Assembly: GCF_938040115.1 (NCBI RefSeq)
Contig: NZ_CALHXD010000244.1
Span: forward strand, 1 to 7,558
DNA: 7,558 bases
Origin: an uncultured Campylobacter sp.
Lineage (GTDB): Bacteria; Campylobacterota; Campylobacteria; Campylobacterales; Campylobacteraceae
Direction: 5' to 3'
Part shown: positions 1 through 6,239 of the stretch, piece by piece
Layout of the letters: every line of letters begins with the position of its first letter
Position numbering within the stretch: position 1 is the first letter of the stretch
Notes under the pieces: generated by a model
The model's input: only the letters and a program-made list of their open reading frames with translations
What the model was told of the DNA's origin: nothing
Database searches by the model: none
Position numbers and translations under genes: made by a program

Positions 1-547
1 CTCTAGAGCCAAATTTGAAGGCGAGTGCGTCATCGAAGAAAACGTAAGCGTCATCGGAGAGTGTGTCATCAAAAACTCCGTCATCAAAAGCGGCTCGGTC
101 GTAGAAAACTCCGTCATCGAAGACTCCGACGTCGGCCCGCTCGCGCACATACGCCCAAAATGCGAGATCAAAAACACCCACATCGGAAATTTCGTCGAGC
201 TAAAGGCGGCGAAGCTAAACGGCGTCAAAGCAGGCCACCTGAGCTATCTGGGCGACTGCGAGATAGGTAGCGGCACAAACGTGGGCTGCGGCACGATCAC
301 GTGCAACTACGACGGCAAAGCCAAACATAAAACAATCATCGGCAAAAACGTCTTTATCGGCTCAGACACCCAGCTAGTAGCCCCCGTAAAAGTCGGCGAC
401 GACGTGCTAATCGCCGCGGGAAGCACCGTAACTAGCGACGTACCAAGCGGCGCGCTAGCCATCAGCCGCACGAAACAGGTAAATAAAGAAGGCTTTTTTT
501 ATAAATTTTTTAACGACGCGAAAAGCGACGAAAATGCTAAAAAATAA
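1..547 (+). CDS. glmU: GlmU, C-terminal acetyltransferase domain (5' end outside the window)
   Basis: Bifunctional glucosamine-1-phosphate N-acetyltransferase / UDP-GlcNAc pyrophosphorylase of the cytoplasm, making UDP-GlcNAc for peptidoglycan and lipid A. The reading frame is open from base 2, so the start and the whole uridylyltransferase domain lie upstream; 181 codons are visible. They form the left-handed beta-helix acetyltransferase half, with repeated V/I-x-x-S/N-V-I hexapeptides over the first 50 visible residues. Then come HIRP (visible residue R51), HIGNFVELK (K68), KAGHLSYLGD (H79 and Y82), CGTITCNYDG and FIGSDTQLVAPVKVGD, ending with ALAISR. By motif alignment to E. coli GlmU, R51, K68, H79, Y82, N93, Y103 and K108 match R333, K351, catalytic H363, Y366, N377, Y387 and K392, so this half looks intact. 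Two turns are one residue shorter than in E. coli. The last 14 bases overlap coaBC, which suggests translational coupling. Confidence 0.96.
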   Translation, partial: SRAKFEGECVIEENVSVIGECVIKNSVIKSGSVVENSVIEDSDVGPLAHIRPKCEIKNTHIGNFVELKAAKLNGVKAGHLSYLGDCEIGSGTNVGCGTITCNYDGKAKHKTIIGKNVFIGSDTQLVAPVKVGDDVLIAAGSTVTSDVPSGALAISRTKQVNKEGFFYKFFNDAKSDENAKK

Positions 548-1709
548 AAAAATTTTGCTCGCGGTTTGCGGCAGTATCGCGTTTTACAAGGCTTATGAGA
601 TTTTATCCGCGCTAAAAAAAGAAGGCGCGGACGTGCGGGTTATGCTTAGCGAAGGAGCGCTCAAATTTTGCTCTGAAGCGGGCTTTGAGGCGCTATGCGA
701 GCATAAAATTTTAACCTCGCGCACGGAGAGTTGGCAGGACGGGCTAAATCACATCGCTTACGCCAAAACCGATCTCATCTTGATCGCTCCGGCTAGCGTA
801 AATACGATAAACAAGCTTGCAAGCGGCATTTGCGATAACGTCTTTATGCAGACTCTGATCGCTAGCCCCGCTCCCCTACTCATCGCGCCCGCAGCCAACG
901 ATAAAATGTTAAACCACTTCTCTACGCGCAAAAATTTCGAGTTTTTAGCGGCAAACGGCGCGAGATTTATCGAGCCGGTAGAAAAAACCCTAGCCTGCGG
1001 CGACACGGGTAAAGGCGCGCTAGCAGACGTTTCTACGATCATCTACGAAACCAAAAGGATGCTCGCTGAACCCAAATTTAAAGGGCAAAAAGTGATCGTC
1101 ACGGGCGGCGCCACGAGCGAAAAGATCGATGACGTAAGAGCCGTGACGAATCTATCCAGCGGAAAGATGTCGCGGGCGCTTGCTGACGCATTTTACTACG
1201 CGGGTGCGGACGTGACGCTGATAGCTAGCTTTGAGACGGCAAACGCGCCCTATAAAACGCTCAAATTTCAAAGCTCGGCGGAGCTAAAAGAGCTGCTGCA
1301 CGCAAATTTGACGGACGCAAATTTACTCGCGATGGCTGCTGCGGTTAGCGACTACGCTCCAAAAACCAAATTTGAAGGCAAGCTAAAAAAGCAAAACTTA
1401 GGCGAAATTTGGACGCTGGAACTCACTCAAAACGATGATGTTTTGGGCTCTTTGGCAGATTTTAAAAACGTAAAAAAAATCGGCTTTAAAATGGAAACGG
1501 ACGGCGCAAACGCCATGCAAAACGCAAAAAATATGCTTGAGAAAAAGAGCCTTGATGCCGTTTGTCTAAACGTGCTGGGCGGCGATATAAATTTCGGCTC
1601 TGATAGCACGCAAATAACCTTTATCACGCGCCGTGACGCGCAAAATATCGCGCTAACATCCAAAGAGGACGCGGCGCGGCAAATCGTAAATTTAGCAAGC
1701 AAGCTATGA
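534..1709 (+). CDS. coaBC: CoaBC: bifunctional phosphopantothenoylcysteine decarboxylase / phosphopantothenate-cysteine ligase
   Basis: A cytoplasmic flavoprotein catalysing two consecutive steps of coenzyme A synthesis: ligation of cysteine to 4'-phosphopantothenate (CoaB), then decarboxylation to 4'-phosphopantetheine (CoaC). At 391 residues it is the usual full length. The CoaC half (about 1-178) shows the GSIA flavin loop (13-16), the catalytic-type histidine in LNHIAYA (H73), PASVNT (86-91) and the active-site cysteine in ACGDTGKG (C155). The CoaB half (from about 183) shows VIVTGGATSEKIDDVR (187-202), TNLSSGKM, AAAVSDYAP (268-276), the lysine-rich KLKK (283-286), GFKMETDG and LNVLGGDINFG. 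The usual PAMN motif reads PAAN (119-122): the asparagine is kept but the methionine is alanine. The start fits the family N-terminus (MLKNKKILLAVCGSIA) and lies inside the glmU 3' end; the stop overlaps the next start as ATGA. Confidence 0.97.
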   Translation: MLKNKKILLAVCGSIAFYKAYEILSALKKEGADVRVMLSEGALKFCSEAGFEALCEHKILTSRTESWQDGLNHIAYAKTDLILIAPASVNTINKLASGICDNVFMQTLIASPAPLLIAPAANDKMLNHFSTRKNFEFLAANGARFIEPVEKTLACGDTGKGALADVSTIIYETKRMLAEPKFKGQKVIVTGGATSEKIDDVRAVTNLSSGKMSRALADAFYYAGADVTLIASFETANAPYKTLKFQSSAELKELLHANLTDANLLAMAAAVSDYAPKTKFEGKLKKQNLGEIWTLELTQNDDVLGSLADFKNVKKIGFKMETDGANAMQNAKNMLEKKSLDAVCLNVLGGDINFGSDSTQITFITRRDAQNIALTSKEDAARQIVNLASKL

Positions 1710-2386
1710 TAAATCCCGTCTCACGAGTGCAAAAAATCGCAAGCGGCGGCGCGGGCACGGCTCTAAACGCGAGCCTGCCCATCAGCATCAAAGTCGCCGA
1801 AAAGACGGGCTACAATCGCTACAATCTAAAAATGGGTAACAAAATCCTAAGCACGAAAAGCATGAAAAGCCTCGACGTGGAGGGCGAATACTGGGGCGAG
1901 ATCGCAAGCGGCACCGAAAATATCGTGATAAGAAATCTCTTTAAAAAGCCGAATTTAGCCTACGCCGCGCCTGAGGGACTCGCGCTGATAGAAAGGCTGA
2001 TAAGCGAGCCCGATCTAAACTGGTTTTATGAATATATATTTAACGGCCTTAGCACGGCAGACTCGCGGGAATTATTTGAAAATCTAGCTCAAATGCTGCT
2101 TGCGCTACAAAAAAATATCATTAATATTTCGTTTGTTTATAACGGTATAAAAGGCGTTTTTCAGATGAAATTTGACGGTGCCCGGACGAGTCAAATTTAC
2201 CTTATTTTTTCAAATTTCGCTCCGATTATTTTTACGCTAAAAGGCGCTCAAATAATCAGCGCTCAAACGCCGTTTGACAAGGTTGCCAGGCTCTTGCGAG
2301 ACGAGTTTAGCTGCGAAGCGCAAACGACTCAAAACATCGCCGCTTTCTTTGATCCAAGCGGCAAAATAATTGATTTTAAGGGCTAA
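1706..2386 (+). CDS. Conserved hypothetical protein between coaBC and uppS
   Basis: I do not recognise a characterised family. The product is 226 residues, with no signal peptide and no convincing membrane segment, so it is probably cytoplasmic. The first ~70 residues look like a small beta-rich unit (SLPISIKVAEKTGYNRYNLK, then MGNKILSTKSMKSLDVEGEYWGE). This is loosely like the N-terminal domain of some FliK-like or hook-length-control-related proteins of this group, but that resemblance is only an impression. The middle (about 100-140) is likely helical and acidic, and the C-terminal third has alternating hydrophobic beta-like stretches (IYLIFSNFAPIIFTLKGAQI). The start overlaps the coaBC stop as ATGA and the stop lies one base before uppS, so it is almost certainly co-translated with both. 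I recall a hypothetical gene in the same place in C. jejuni (Cj0823), which supports a real, vertically inherited gene. Function unknown. Confidence 0.85.
   Translation: MINPVSRVQKIASGGAGTALNASLPISIKVAEKTGYNRYNLKMGNKILSTKSMKSLDVEGEYWGEIASGTENIVIRNLFKKPNLAYAAPEGLALIERLISEPDLNWFYEYIFNGLSTADSRELFENLAQMLLALQKNIINISFVYNGIKGVFQMKFDGARTSQIYLIFSNFAPIIFTLKGAQIISAQTPFDKVARLLRDEFSCEAQTTQNIAAFFDPSGKIIDFKG
2378..2382 (+). promoter_or_regulatory. Ribosome binding site deciding the uppS start
   Basis: AAGGG lies five bases before the ATG at 2388, within the last codons of the preceding gene. It favours 2388 over the in-frame TTG at 2370, which would add six residues not seen in UppS proteins. Confidence 0.6.
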
Positions 2387-2387
2387 A

Positions 2388-3089
2388 ATGAACGAGCTAA
2401 ATCACCTCGCGATCATAATGGATGGCAACGGCAGATGGGCTAAGCGCCGCGGTTTGCTGCGCACTAAAGGGCACGAAACGGGCGCAAACGTCGTGGAGCA
2501 GATGTGCGAGTTTTGTATCGACGAGGGTGTGGCGGTGCTGAGTCTTTACGCATTTAGCACCGAAAACTGGAAGCGCCCAAAGAGCGAAGTGGCGTTTTTG
2601 ATGGAGCTTTTGCATAAATTTTTGCTCTCAAAACGCGAGAGTTTTATCAAAAACGGCATCAAATTTAACGTTATCGGCGACGAAAGTCCGCTAAGCGATA
2701 AACTAAAAAACGAGATCGAGGAGATCAAAAACGCGACCGCGCAAAACTCGAGGCTAAAGCTAAATTTAGCCCTAAACTACGGCGCAAAAGATGAAATTTT
2801 AAGAGCTTTTAGGAGATTTTGCGAAAAAAACGGCGGCAAATTTGATTCCGAAAAATTAGCTCAAAATTTGAGCGAAGATAGCTTGCAGGAGTGCCTCGAT
2901 GAGCCCGCGCCCATCGACCTTCTCGTGCGCACGGGCGGCGAGCAAAGACTGTCAAATTTTATGCTTTGGCAGGCCTCATACGCCGAGTTTGCCTTTACGT
3001 CCACGCTTTGGCCAGATTTCACGCGCGAGGAGCTAGCCCAGATAACAGCCAAATTTAAGAAAAAAGATAGAAGGTTTGGCGGACTTTAA
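2388..3089 (+). CDS. uppS: UppS: di-trans,poly-cis-decaprenylcistransferase (undecaprenyl diphosphate synthase)
   Basis: A cis-prenyltransferase that extends farnesyl diphosphate with eight isopentenyl units to give the C55 lipid carrier used for peptidoglycan, LPS O-chains and N-glycans; soluble, acting at the inner-membrane face. The 233-residue product carries the whole family signature: HLAIIMDGNGRWAKRRG at the N-terminus (catalytic aspartate D12), GHETGANVV, LYAFSTENWKRPKSEV, NYGAKDEI, and RTGGEQRLSNFMLWQ (181-195) followed by YAEFAFTSTLWPDF. R181, R187 and S189 of the RTGGEQRLS stretch correspond to diphosphate/Mg-binding positions known in the family. It starts one base after the preceding gene and ends the left gene cluster. 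Length is usual or slightly short against the ~250-residue E. coli enzyme. Confidence 0.97.
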   Translation: MNELNHLAIIMDGNGRWAKRRGLLRTKGHETGANVVEQMCEFCIDEGVAVLSLYAFSTENWKRPKSEVAFLMELLHKFLLSKRESFIKNGIKFNVIGDESPLSDKLKNEIEEIKNATAQNSRLKLNLALNYGAKDEILRAFRRFCEKNGGKFDSEKLAQNLSEDSLQECLDEPAPIDLLVRTGGEQRLSNFMLWQASYAEFAFTSTLWPDFTREELAQITAKFKKKDRRFGGL

Positions 3090-3279
3090 ATTTGATGTTT
3101 TTGGCTGCCTCTGTCTTTTTAAATTTACGTCGTTTTATTTAATTCGTTCGTCGAAAAAGTGCCTTTAAATTTGACAAACAAAAGCCTTGCCGCAACGCCG
3201 TTTTACATAAATTTTGAACCAAAATCTTTAAATTTAAAATCATTCAAGGCAATATTTCGCTAAAATCGCCTTTAAATTT
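3084..3279 (+). repeat. Dispersed direct repeats CTTTAAATTT
   Basis: Four exact copies of the 10-mer CTTTAAATTT start at 3084, 3163, 3226 and 3270, and a near copy (TTTAAATTT) starts at 3118. Two copies share GCCTTTAAATTT (3162, 3269). The first copy includes the uppS stop codon and the last lies just after a possible -10 box. They may be regulatory, or a local concentration of the AAATTT motif that is common across the window. Confidence 0.6.
3261..3266 (+). promoter_or_regulatory. Possible sigma70-type -10 box for the prepilin peptidase cluster
   Basis: CGCTAAAATCG contains TAAAAT, close to the Campylobacter -10 consensus (TATAAT/TAAAAT, usually without a conserved -35). The bases upstream are A/T-rich, as is common in this genus. 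It would start transcription near 3273 and leave a leader of about 155 bases before the gene at 3431. Called from sequence pattern only. Confidence 0.35.
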
Positions 3280-3421
3280 TGTGTTTTATGCTTTTTGCGG
3301 CGCTAAAACTAGTCAAATTTTAGCTAAAAACAGCGCGGAAAATTTGCACAGACATTGCTTAAAAACGTCGCCGCTAGCTCAAAAACAATCGCAAGCAGCC
3401 AAATGCATTTTAATTTTAAAT

Positions 3422-3428
3422 AGGAGAG
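3422..3428 (+). promoter_or_regulatory. Ribosome binding site deciding the prepilin peptidase start
   Basis: AGGAGAG, two bases before the ATG at 3431 when measured from its last base, with the AGGAG core six bases away. It is the strongest Shine-Dalgarno match in the window and supports 3431 over the in-frame GTG at 3281. Confidence 0.75.
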
Positions 3429-3430
3429 TT

Positions 3431-4237
3431 ATGTTTTTCGCCGTTTTATTTTTTATTTTAGGCGCCGTAGTCGGCAGCTTTAGCAACGTCCTGATCTACC
3501 GCATGCCGCGCGGCGAGAGCATAAATTTCCCCGCCTCGCACTGCCAAAGTTGCAAAACTCCGCTAAAACCGTATCATAACATCCCGATTTTTGCATGGCT
3601 GTTTTTGCGCGGCAAGTGCGCGTTTTGCGGCGAAAAAATCAGCTTTCAGTATCCGCTCGTAGAACTCGCTAGTGGCCTGCTTTGCGTGCTTGCGTATTGC
3701 GTTGAAACGCACGGACTTGAGCCTCTTACGGACGGATTTTACGCCGCGATTTTTAAGGCGGCGATGCTTGGCATCTGCTTTATCTTGCTGCTAGCGCTTA
3801 GCCTGATCGACTTTCGTTACAAGGCTGTTCCGGATCCGCTGCTTTTTGCCAGCGTCGCATTTTCGCTACTTTACGGTTTTAATCTACCCGCCTCTTTTGA
3901 CTCGGATGGGCTTTTATTTGCATTTGATTCGTTTATAAACGCTGCGATTTTTATGTTTGCCTTTTGGCTACTGCGCGCAGTCGTTAGCCTAGCTCTCAAG
4001 CGCGAAGCCATGGGCTCTGCGGACATCTTTATCGCGGGTGTTATGGGCGCGATCTTGGGCATCAAGCTTGGCCTCATGGCGATCTATGTCTCGGCGCTAC
4101 TAACGCTGCCAGCCTACGTCATCGTGCGAAAGCGCGGATACGAGCTGCCTTTCGTGCCGTTTTTGAGCCTTGCTACGCTTATAGTTTATGCGTTTAAGGA
4201 GCAGTTTATCTACATCTTAGGGCTGATTTATGGATAG
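3431..4237 (+). CDS. Prepilin peptidase (PilD/GspO family, A24)
   Basis: An inner-membrane aspartic protease that cleaves the leader of type IV prepilins and pseudopilins and, in many bacteria, N-methylates the new N-terminus. The 268-residue product has membrane segment 1 at about 2-22 ending in GSFSNVLIYRMPRGES. A cytoplasmic domain follows with two cysteine pairs, C38-x2-C41 and C63-x2-C66, of the zinc-binding type, and NIPIFAWLFLRGKCAFCG; then PLVELASGLL and about six further membrane segments. The two family aspartates are D127 (LIDFRYKAVPD) and D198 (MGSADIFIAG); the usual GxGD is degenerate, reading MGSAD. In Campylobacter the likely substrates are pseudopilins of the competence (Cts) DNA-uptake system; that is inferred from the genus, as no pilin gene lies nearby. 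The strong ribosome binding site and the family N-terminus both favour 3431. The 3' end overlaps the next gene by 8 bases. Confidence 0.94.
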   Translation: MFFAVLFFILGAVVGSFSNVLIYRMPRGESINFPASHCQSCKTPLKPYHNIPIFAWLFLRGKCAFCGEKISFQYPLVELASGLLCVLAYCVETHGLEPLTDGFYAAIFKAAMLGICFILLLALSLIDFRYKAVPDPLLFASVAFSLLYGFNLPASFDSDGLLFAFDSFINAAIFMFAFWLLRAVVSLALKREAMGSADIFIAGVMGAILGIKLGLMAIYVSALLTLPAYVIVRKRGYELPFVPFLSLATLIVYAFKEQFIYILGLIYG

Positions 4238-5255
4238 GACGGCGCGTTATCTTTTCTCAAACTTCCTAAGTACGTTTGCATCGCTATTTGCGACGCTTTT
4301 TCTCATAATGTCGATCGTGTTTTTCATCCAGATAGCGCGTATCACATCATACATCGAGATTACGTTTATAGAGCTTTTTAAACTCTATATGTTTATGCTG
4401 CCTAGAGTGCTGCTTTTTACCGTACCTATCGCGTTTTTTACATCGCTTGCGCTCATGTTTTTCAGACTTTCTCGCGAAAACGAGAGCATCGTGCTTTTTA
4501 CGCTCGGATATTCGCCCGTTAGGATCGCTAAATTTTTCCTCATCGTTAGCGGCGCGGTCTCAATCTTTCTCATCGTCACCGCGATAGTGCTGATCCCTAC
4601 GGCCGCAGAGCTAAACTCAAATTTCGTCTCGTACAAAAAAACCGTCGCCAAGCTAAATTTGAAAACAACCGAATTCGGGCAAAAATTTTCCGACTGGATG
4701 GTCTTTATCCAAAATGAAAAAAACGACGAAAACGGCACTCTTTACGAGGGCGTGACGCTTTATTCGCCAAAAGAAGGCGCGCACCGATTCGTCCTTGCTA
4801 AAAACGCTCGCCTAACCAACAACAACGCCGTGCTTGAATTTACGCTATCAGACGGCAAAATTTACGATATCAGAGACGCCTCGTGGCATAAAACCGACTT
4901 TGGCACGATGAAAATCAGCACCGCCCAAGAGGACAGCGTCGCGCAGACGAAGTCGTTTGTGCAGTATTGGCAGGCAATGAGCGAGGATAAAAAGCGCGCC
5001 AAAGACTTCGCAACCTACGTTCTTATCGCGCTTTTTCCGCTAGCGACGACGCTTTTTGCTTTGAGCCTTGGTATCGTAACCTACCGCTACGAAAAAGGTT
5101 TTGTGTATTTTGGGATATTTGGCGTGCTATTCGGGTATTTTACACTCATTATGCTCTTTAGCTCGCGCGTTTTTATCGCGATTGCGGCGATATTTTCGCT
5201 ATTTTTCATTGCCTCGATTTTTAGCTTTAGGGCTAAAATTTTAAAAAGATACTAA
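4230..5255 (+). CDS. LptF/LptG (YjgP/YjgQ) family lipopolysaccharide export permease
   Basis: An inner-membrane subunit of the LptB2FG ABC transporter, which lifts lipopolysaccharide or lipooligosaccharide from the inner membrane into the periplasmic Lpt bridge. At 341 residues it has the family layout: RYLFSNFLSTF at the N-terminus, three membrane helices (about 12-36, 48-78 and 93-120), a periplasmic jellyroll-type domain (about 121-260), and three closing helices (about 262-285, 290-311 and 313-335). The cytoplasmic loop after helix 2 carries FFRLSRENESIVLFTLGYS, the conserved R-L-S-x-E-x-E region that contacts the ATPase LptB in this family. I cannot tell LptF from LptG by motif alone; as I recall, the C. 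jejuni gene in this position is usually called an LptG-type protein. The start overlaps the prepilin peptidase by 8 bases, and its TAA directly abuts the GTG of truA. Confidence 0.92.
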   Translation: MDRTARYLFSNFLSTFASLFATLFLIMSIVFFIQIARITSYIEITFIELFKLYMFMLPRVLLFTVPIAFFTSLALMFFRLSRENESIVLFTLGYSPVRIAKFFLIVSGAVSIFLIVTAIVLIPTAAELNSNFVSYKKTVAKLNLKTTEFGQKFSDWMVFIQNEKNDENGTLYEGVTLYSPKEGAHRFVLAKNARLTNNNAVLEFTLSDGKIYDIRDASWHKTDFGTMKISTAQEDSVAQTKSFVQYWQAMSEDKKRAKDFATYVLIALFPLATTLFALSLGIVTYRYEKGFVYFGIFGVLFGYFTLIMLFSSRVFIAIAAIFSLFFIASIFSFRAKILKRY

Positions 5256-6239
5256 GTGCGGCTTAAACTCGTTTTTAGCTACGATGGGTCGAAATTTCAA
5301 GGCTCGCAGACACAGCCGCACGAAAACGGCGTCGAGGACGCACTGGGTGCGGCTCTAGCGCATGTAGGGATCTTTAGCAAAATAATCTCCAGCTCGCGCA
5401 CAGACAAGGGCGTGCACGCAAACAATCAAGTAGCCTGCGTGGAGTGCGGCGAGCATTTTAAGGACTTTACGCGTCTAAAAGCTCTCATCAACCGCCACGC
5501 TCATCCGGCTATTCACGTCAAATTTATAAGTCGCGTTAAAGACGACTTTCACCCGCGCTACGGCGCTACGGCGCGCGCATATCGATACGTCATCAATCAC
5601 GGCGAGTTTTCTCCTTTTTTATCGTCTTACGAGACTTTTTTACCAAAATTTGACCTAAATTTAGCAAACGAGCTGCTCGTGCTTTTTGTCGGAGAACATG
5701 ATTTTAGCGCGTTTATGAAGCTTGGCAGCGATATCAAAAGTCCAGTGCGGCGCATCTCAAAGGCTTTTTGTTACGCGCGCGGCGAGCGGTCGATCATCGT
5801 TTTTAAAGCAAACGGCTTTTTGCGCGCCCAGGTTCGCCTCATGGTCGCTAGCGTTTTAAAGGCGCTGGAGCTTGCAAAAAACGGTAAATTTAGACAAACG
5901 CAGGCACAGGAGTTTAAATTTGAGCGCGCAGAGGCGGCAAATTTGGATACAAATTTAAACAAAAACAGCCACGATAATATCCTGACGGCAAGTCACGAAA
6001 GCGTAAATTTGGCGAAATTTGAAAAAAACGCAAATTTGACAGCCGAACATGCAGTTTGCGTTGCCTCAAAATTTGACGCTAAAAACTCAAATTTAAACGA
6101 AGTCGCAAACAACTGCCGAGATGAAAATTTCCTCAAAGCAAAAGAGCTTTTGCGCCAGGCTATCTACGAGCAAAAGCCGCTAACGCGCATCCCCGCACCG
6201 CCAAACGGTCTTTATTTAAACCGAGTTTTTTACGAATGA
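5256..6239 (+). CDS. truA: TruA: tRNA pseudouridine(38-40) synthase, with an 80-residue insert
   Basis: Converts uridines 38-40 in the tRNA anticodon arm to pseudouridine, in the cytoplasm. The N-terminus MRLKLVFSYDGSKFQGSQ is typical. The catalytic aspartate is D50 in SSRTDKGVHA, followed by HPRYGATARAYRYVI with the conserved tyrosine, GEHDFSAF, and FLRAQVRLMVASVL. The protein ends with LTRIPAPPNGLYLNRVFYE, a complete TruA C-terminus. The 327 residues exceed the usual ~240-270, because about 80 low-complexity residues (roughly 212-291) sit between the FLRAQVR helix region and the C-terminal strand. Both flanks stay in frame and all catalytic motifs are present, so I expect it to be active. 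The start is GTG, directly after the LptF/G stop and with only a weak ribosome binding site (AAAAAG), so it probably depends on coupling. The stop overlaps the next ATG as ATGA. Confidence 0.96.
   Translation: MRLKLVFSYDGSKFQGSQTQPHENGVEDALGAALAHVGIFSKIISSSRTDKGVHANNQVACVECGEHFKDFTRLKALINRHAHPAIHVKFISRVKDDFHPRYGATARAYRYVINHGEFSPFLSSYETFLPKFDLNLANELLVLFVGEHDFSAFMKLGSDIKSPVRRISKAFCYARGERSIIVFKANGFLRAQVRLMVASVLKALELAKNGKFRQTQAQEFKFERAEAANLDTNLNKNSHDNILTASHESVNLAKFEKNANLTAEHAVCVASKFDAKNSNLNEVANNCRDENFLKAKELLRQAIYEQKPLTRIPAPPNGLYLNRVFYE
5889..6128 (+). other. Low-complexity in-frame insert within truA
   Basis: Encodes TruA residues about 212-291, rich in Asn, Lys, Ala, Glu and Leu, with repeated KF, NL and NLN pairs and no recognised domain. 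The stretch 5886-6130 holds ten AAATTT hexamers, about one per 25 bases, against roughly one per 110 across the window. In that respect it resembles the non-coding gap at 3090-3430 more than the rest of truA. Boundaries are estimated from where family motifs stop and resume. Confidence 0.75.

Larger units (their letters stand above)
3090..3430. other. Non-coding gap between the uppS and prepilin peptidase clusters
   Basis: The only break over 300 bases in the window. It is clearly more AT-rich than the flanking genes and holds about ten AAATTT hexamers, the repeats described separately, and a possible promoter at 3261. I see no convincing intrinsic terminator after uppS: the best local pairing is AT-only (TAAATTT at 3087 with AAATTTA at 3121). 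No tRNA-like or known riboswitch-like structure was recognised. The part from 3281 to 3430 is open in the frame of the next gene, but its translation has no recognisable feature. Confidence 0.7.

Noticed and set aside
62..125. Repeated AACTCCGTCATC-like DNA in the first 130 bases
   Set aside because: These reflect the V/I-containing hexapeptide repeats of the GlmU beta-helix, not an independent DNA repeat or CRISPR.
25..270. Arg/His-rich open frame of 81 residues on the plus strand
   Set aside because: It is the out-of-frame reading of the hexapeptide-repeat part of glmU. The other frame translates to clear GlmU acetyltransferase motifs through the same bases.
758..1042. Minus-strand open frames inside coaBC, uppS, the prepilin peptidase, the LptF/G gene, truA and the DUF3137-like gene
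   Set aside because: All lie opposite well-supported coding sequences, show no recognisable motifs, and look like mirror-frame artefacts.
2370..2387. TTG start six codons upstream for uppS
   Set aside because: It would overlap the preceding gene and add residues not typical of UppS. ATG at 2388 has AAGGG at a good distance and gives the usual N-terminus.
3171..3176. Perfect TTGACA -35-like hexamer in the gap
   Set aside because: No -10-like hexamer lies 16-18 bases downstream (the sequence there is GC-rich), and Campylobacter promoters usually lack a conserved -35. It is also the tail of one of the AAATTT-containing repeats.
3281..3430. N-terminal extension of the prepilin peptidase from GTG 3281
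   Set aside because: The extra 50 residues match nothing in the family, whose N-terminus is the membrane segment starting at 3431, and the strong ribosome binding site is just before 3431.
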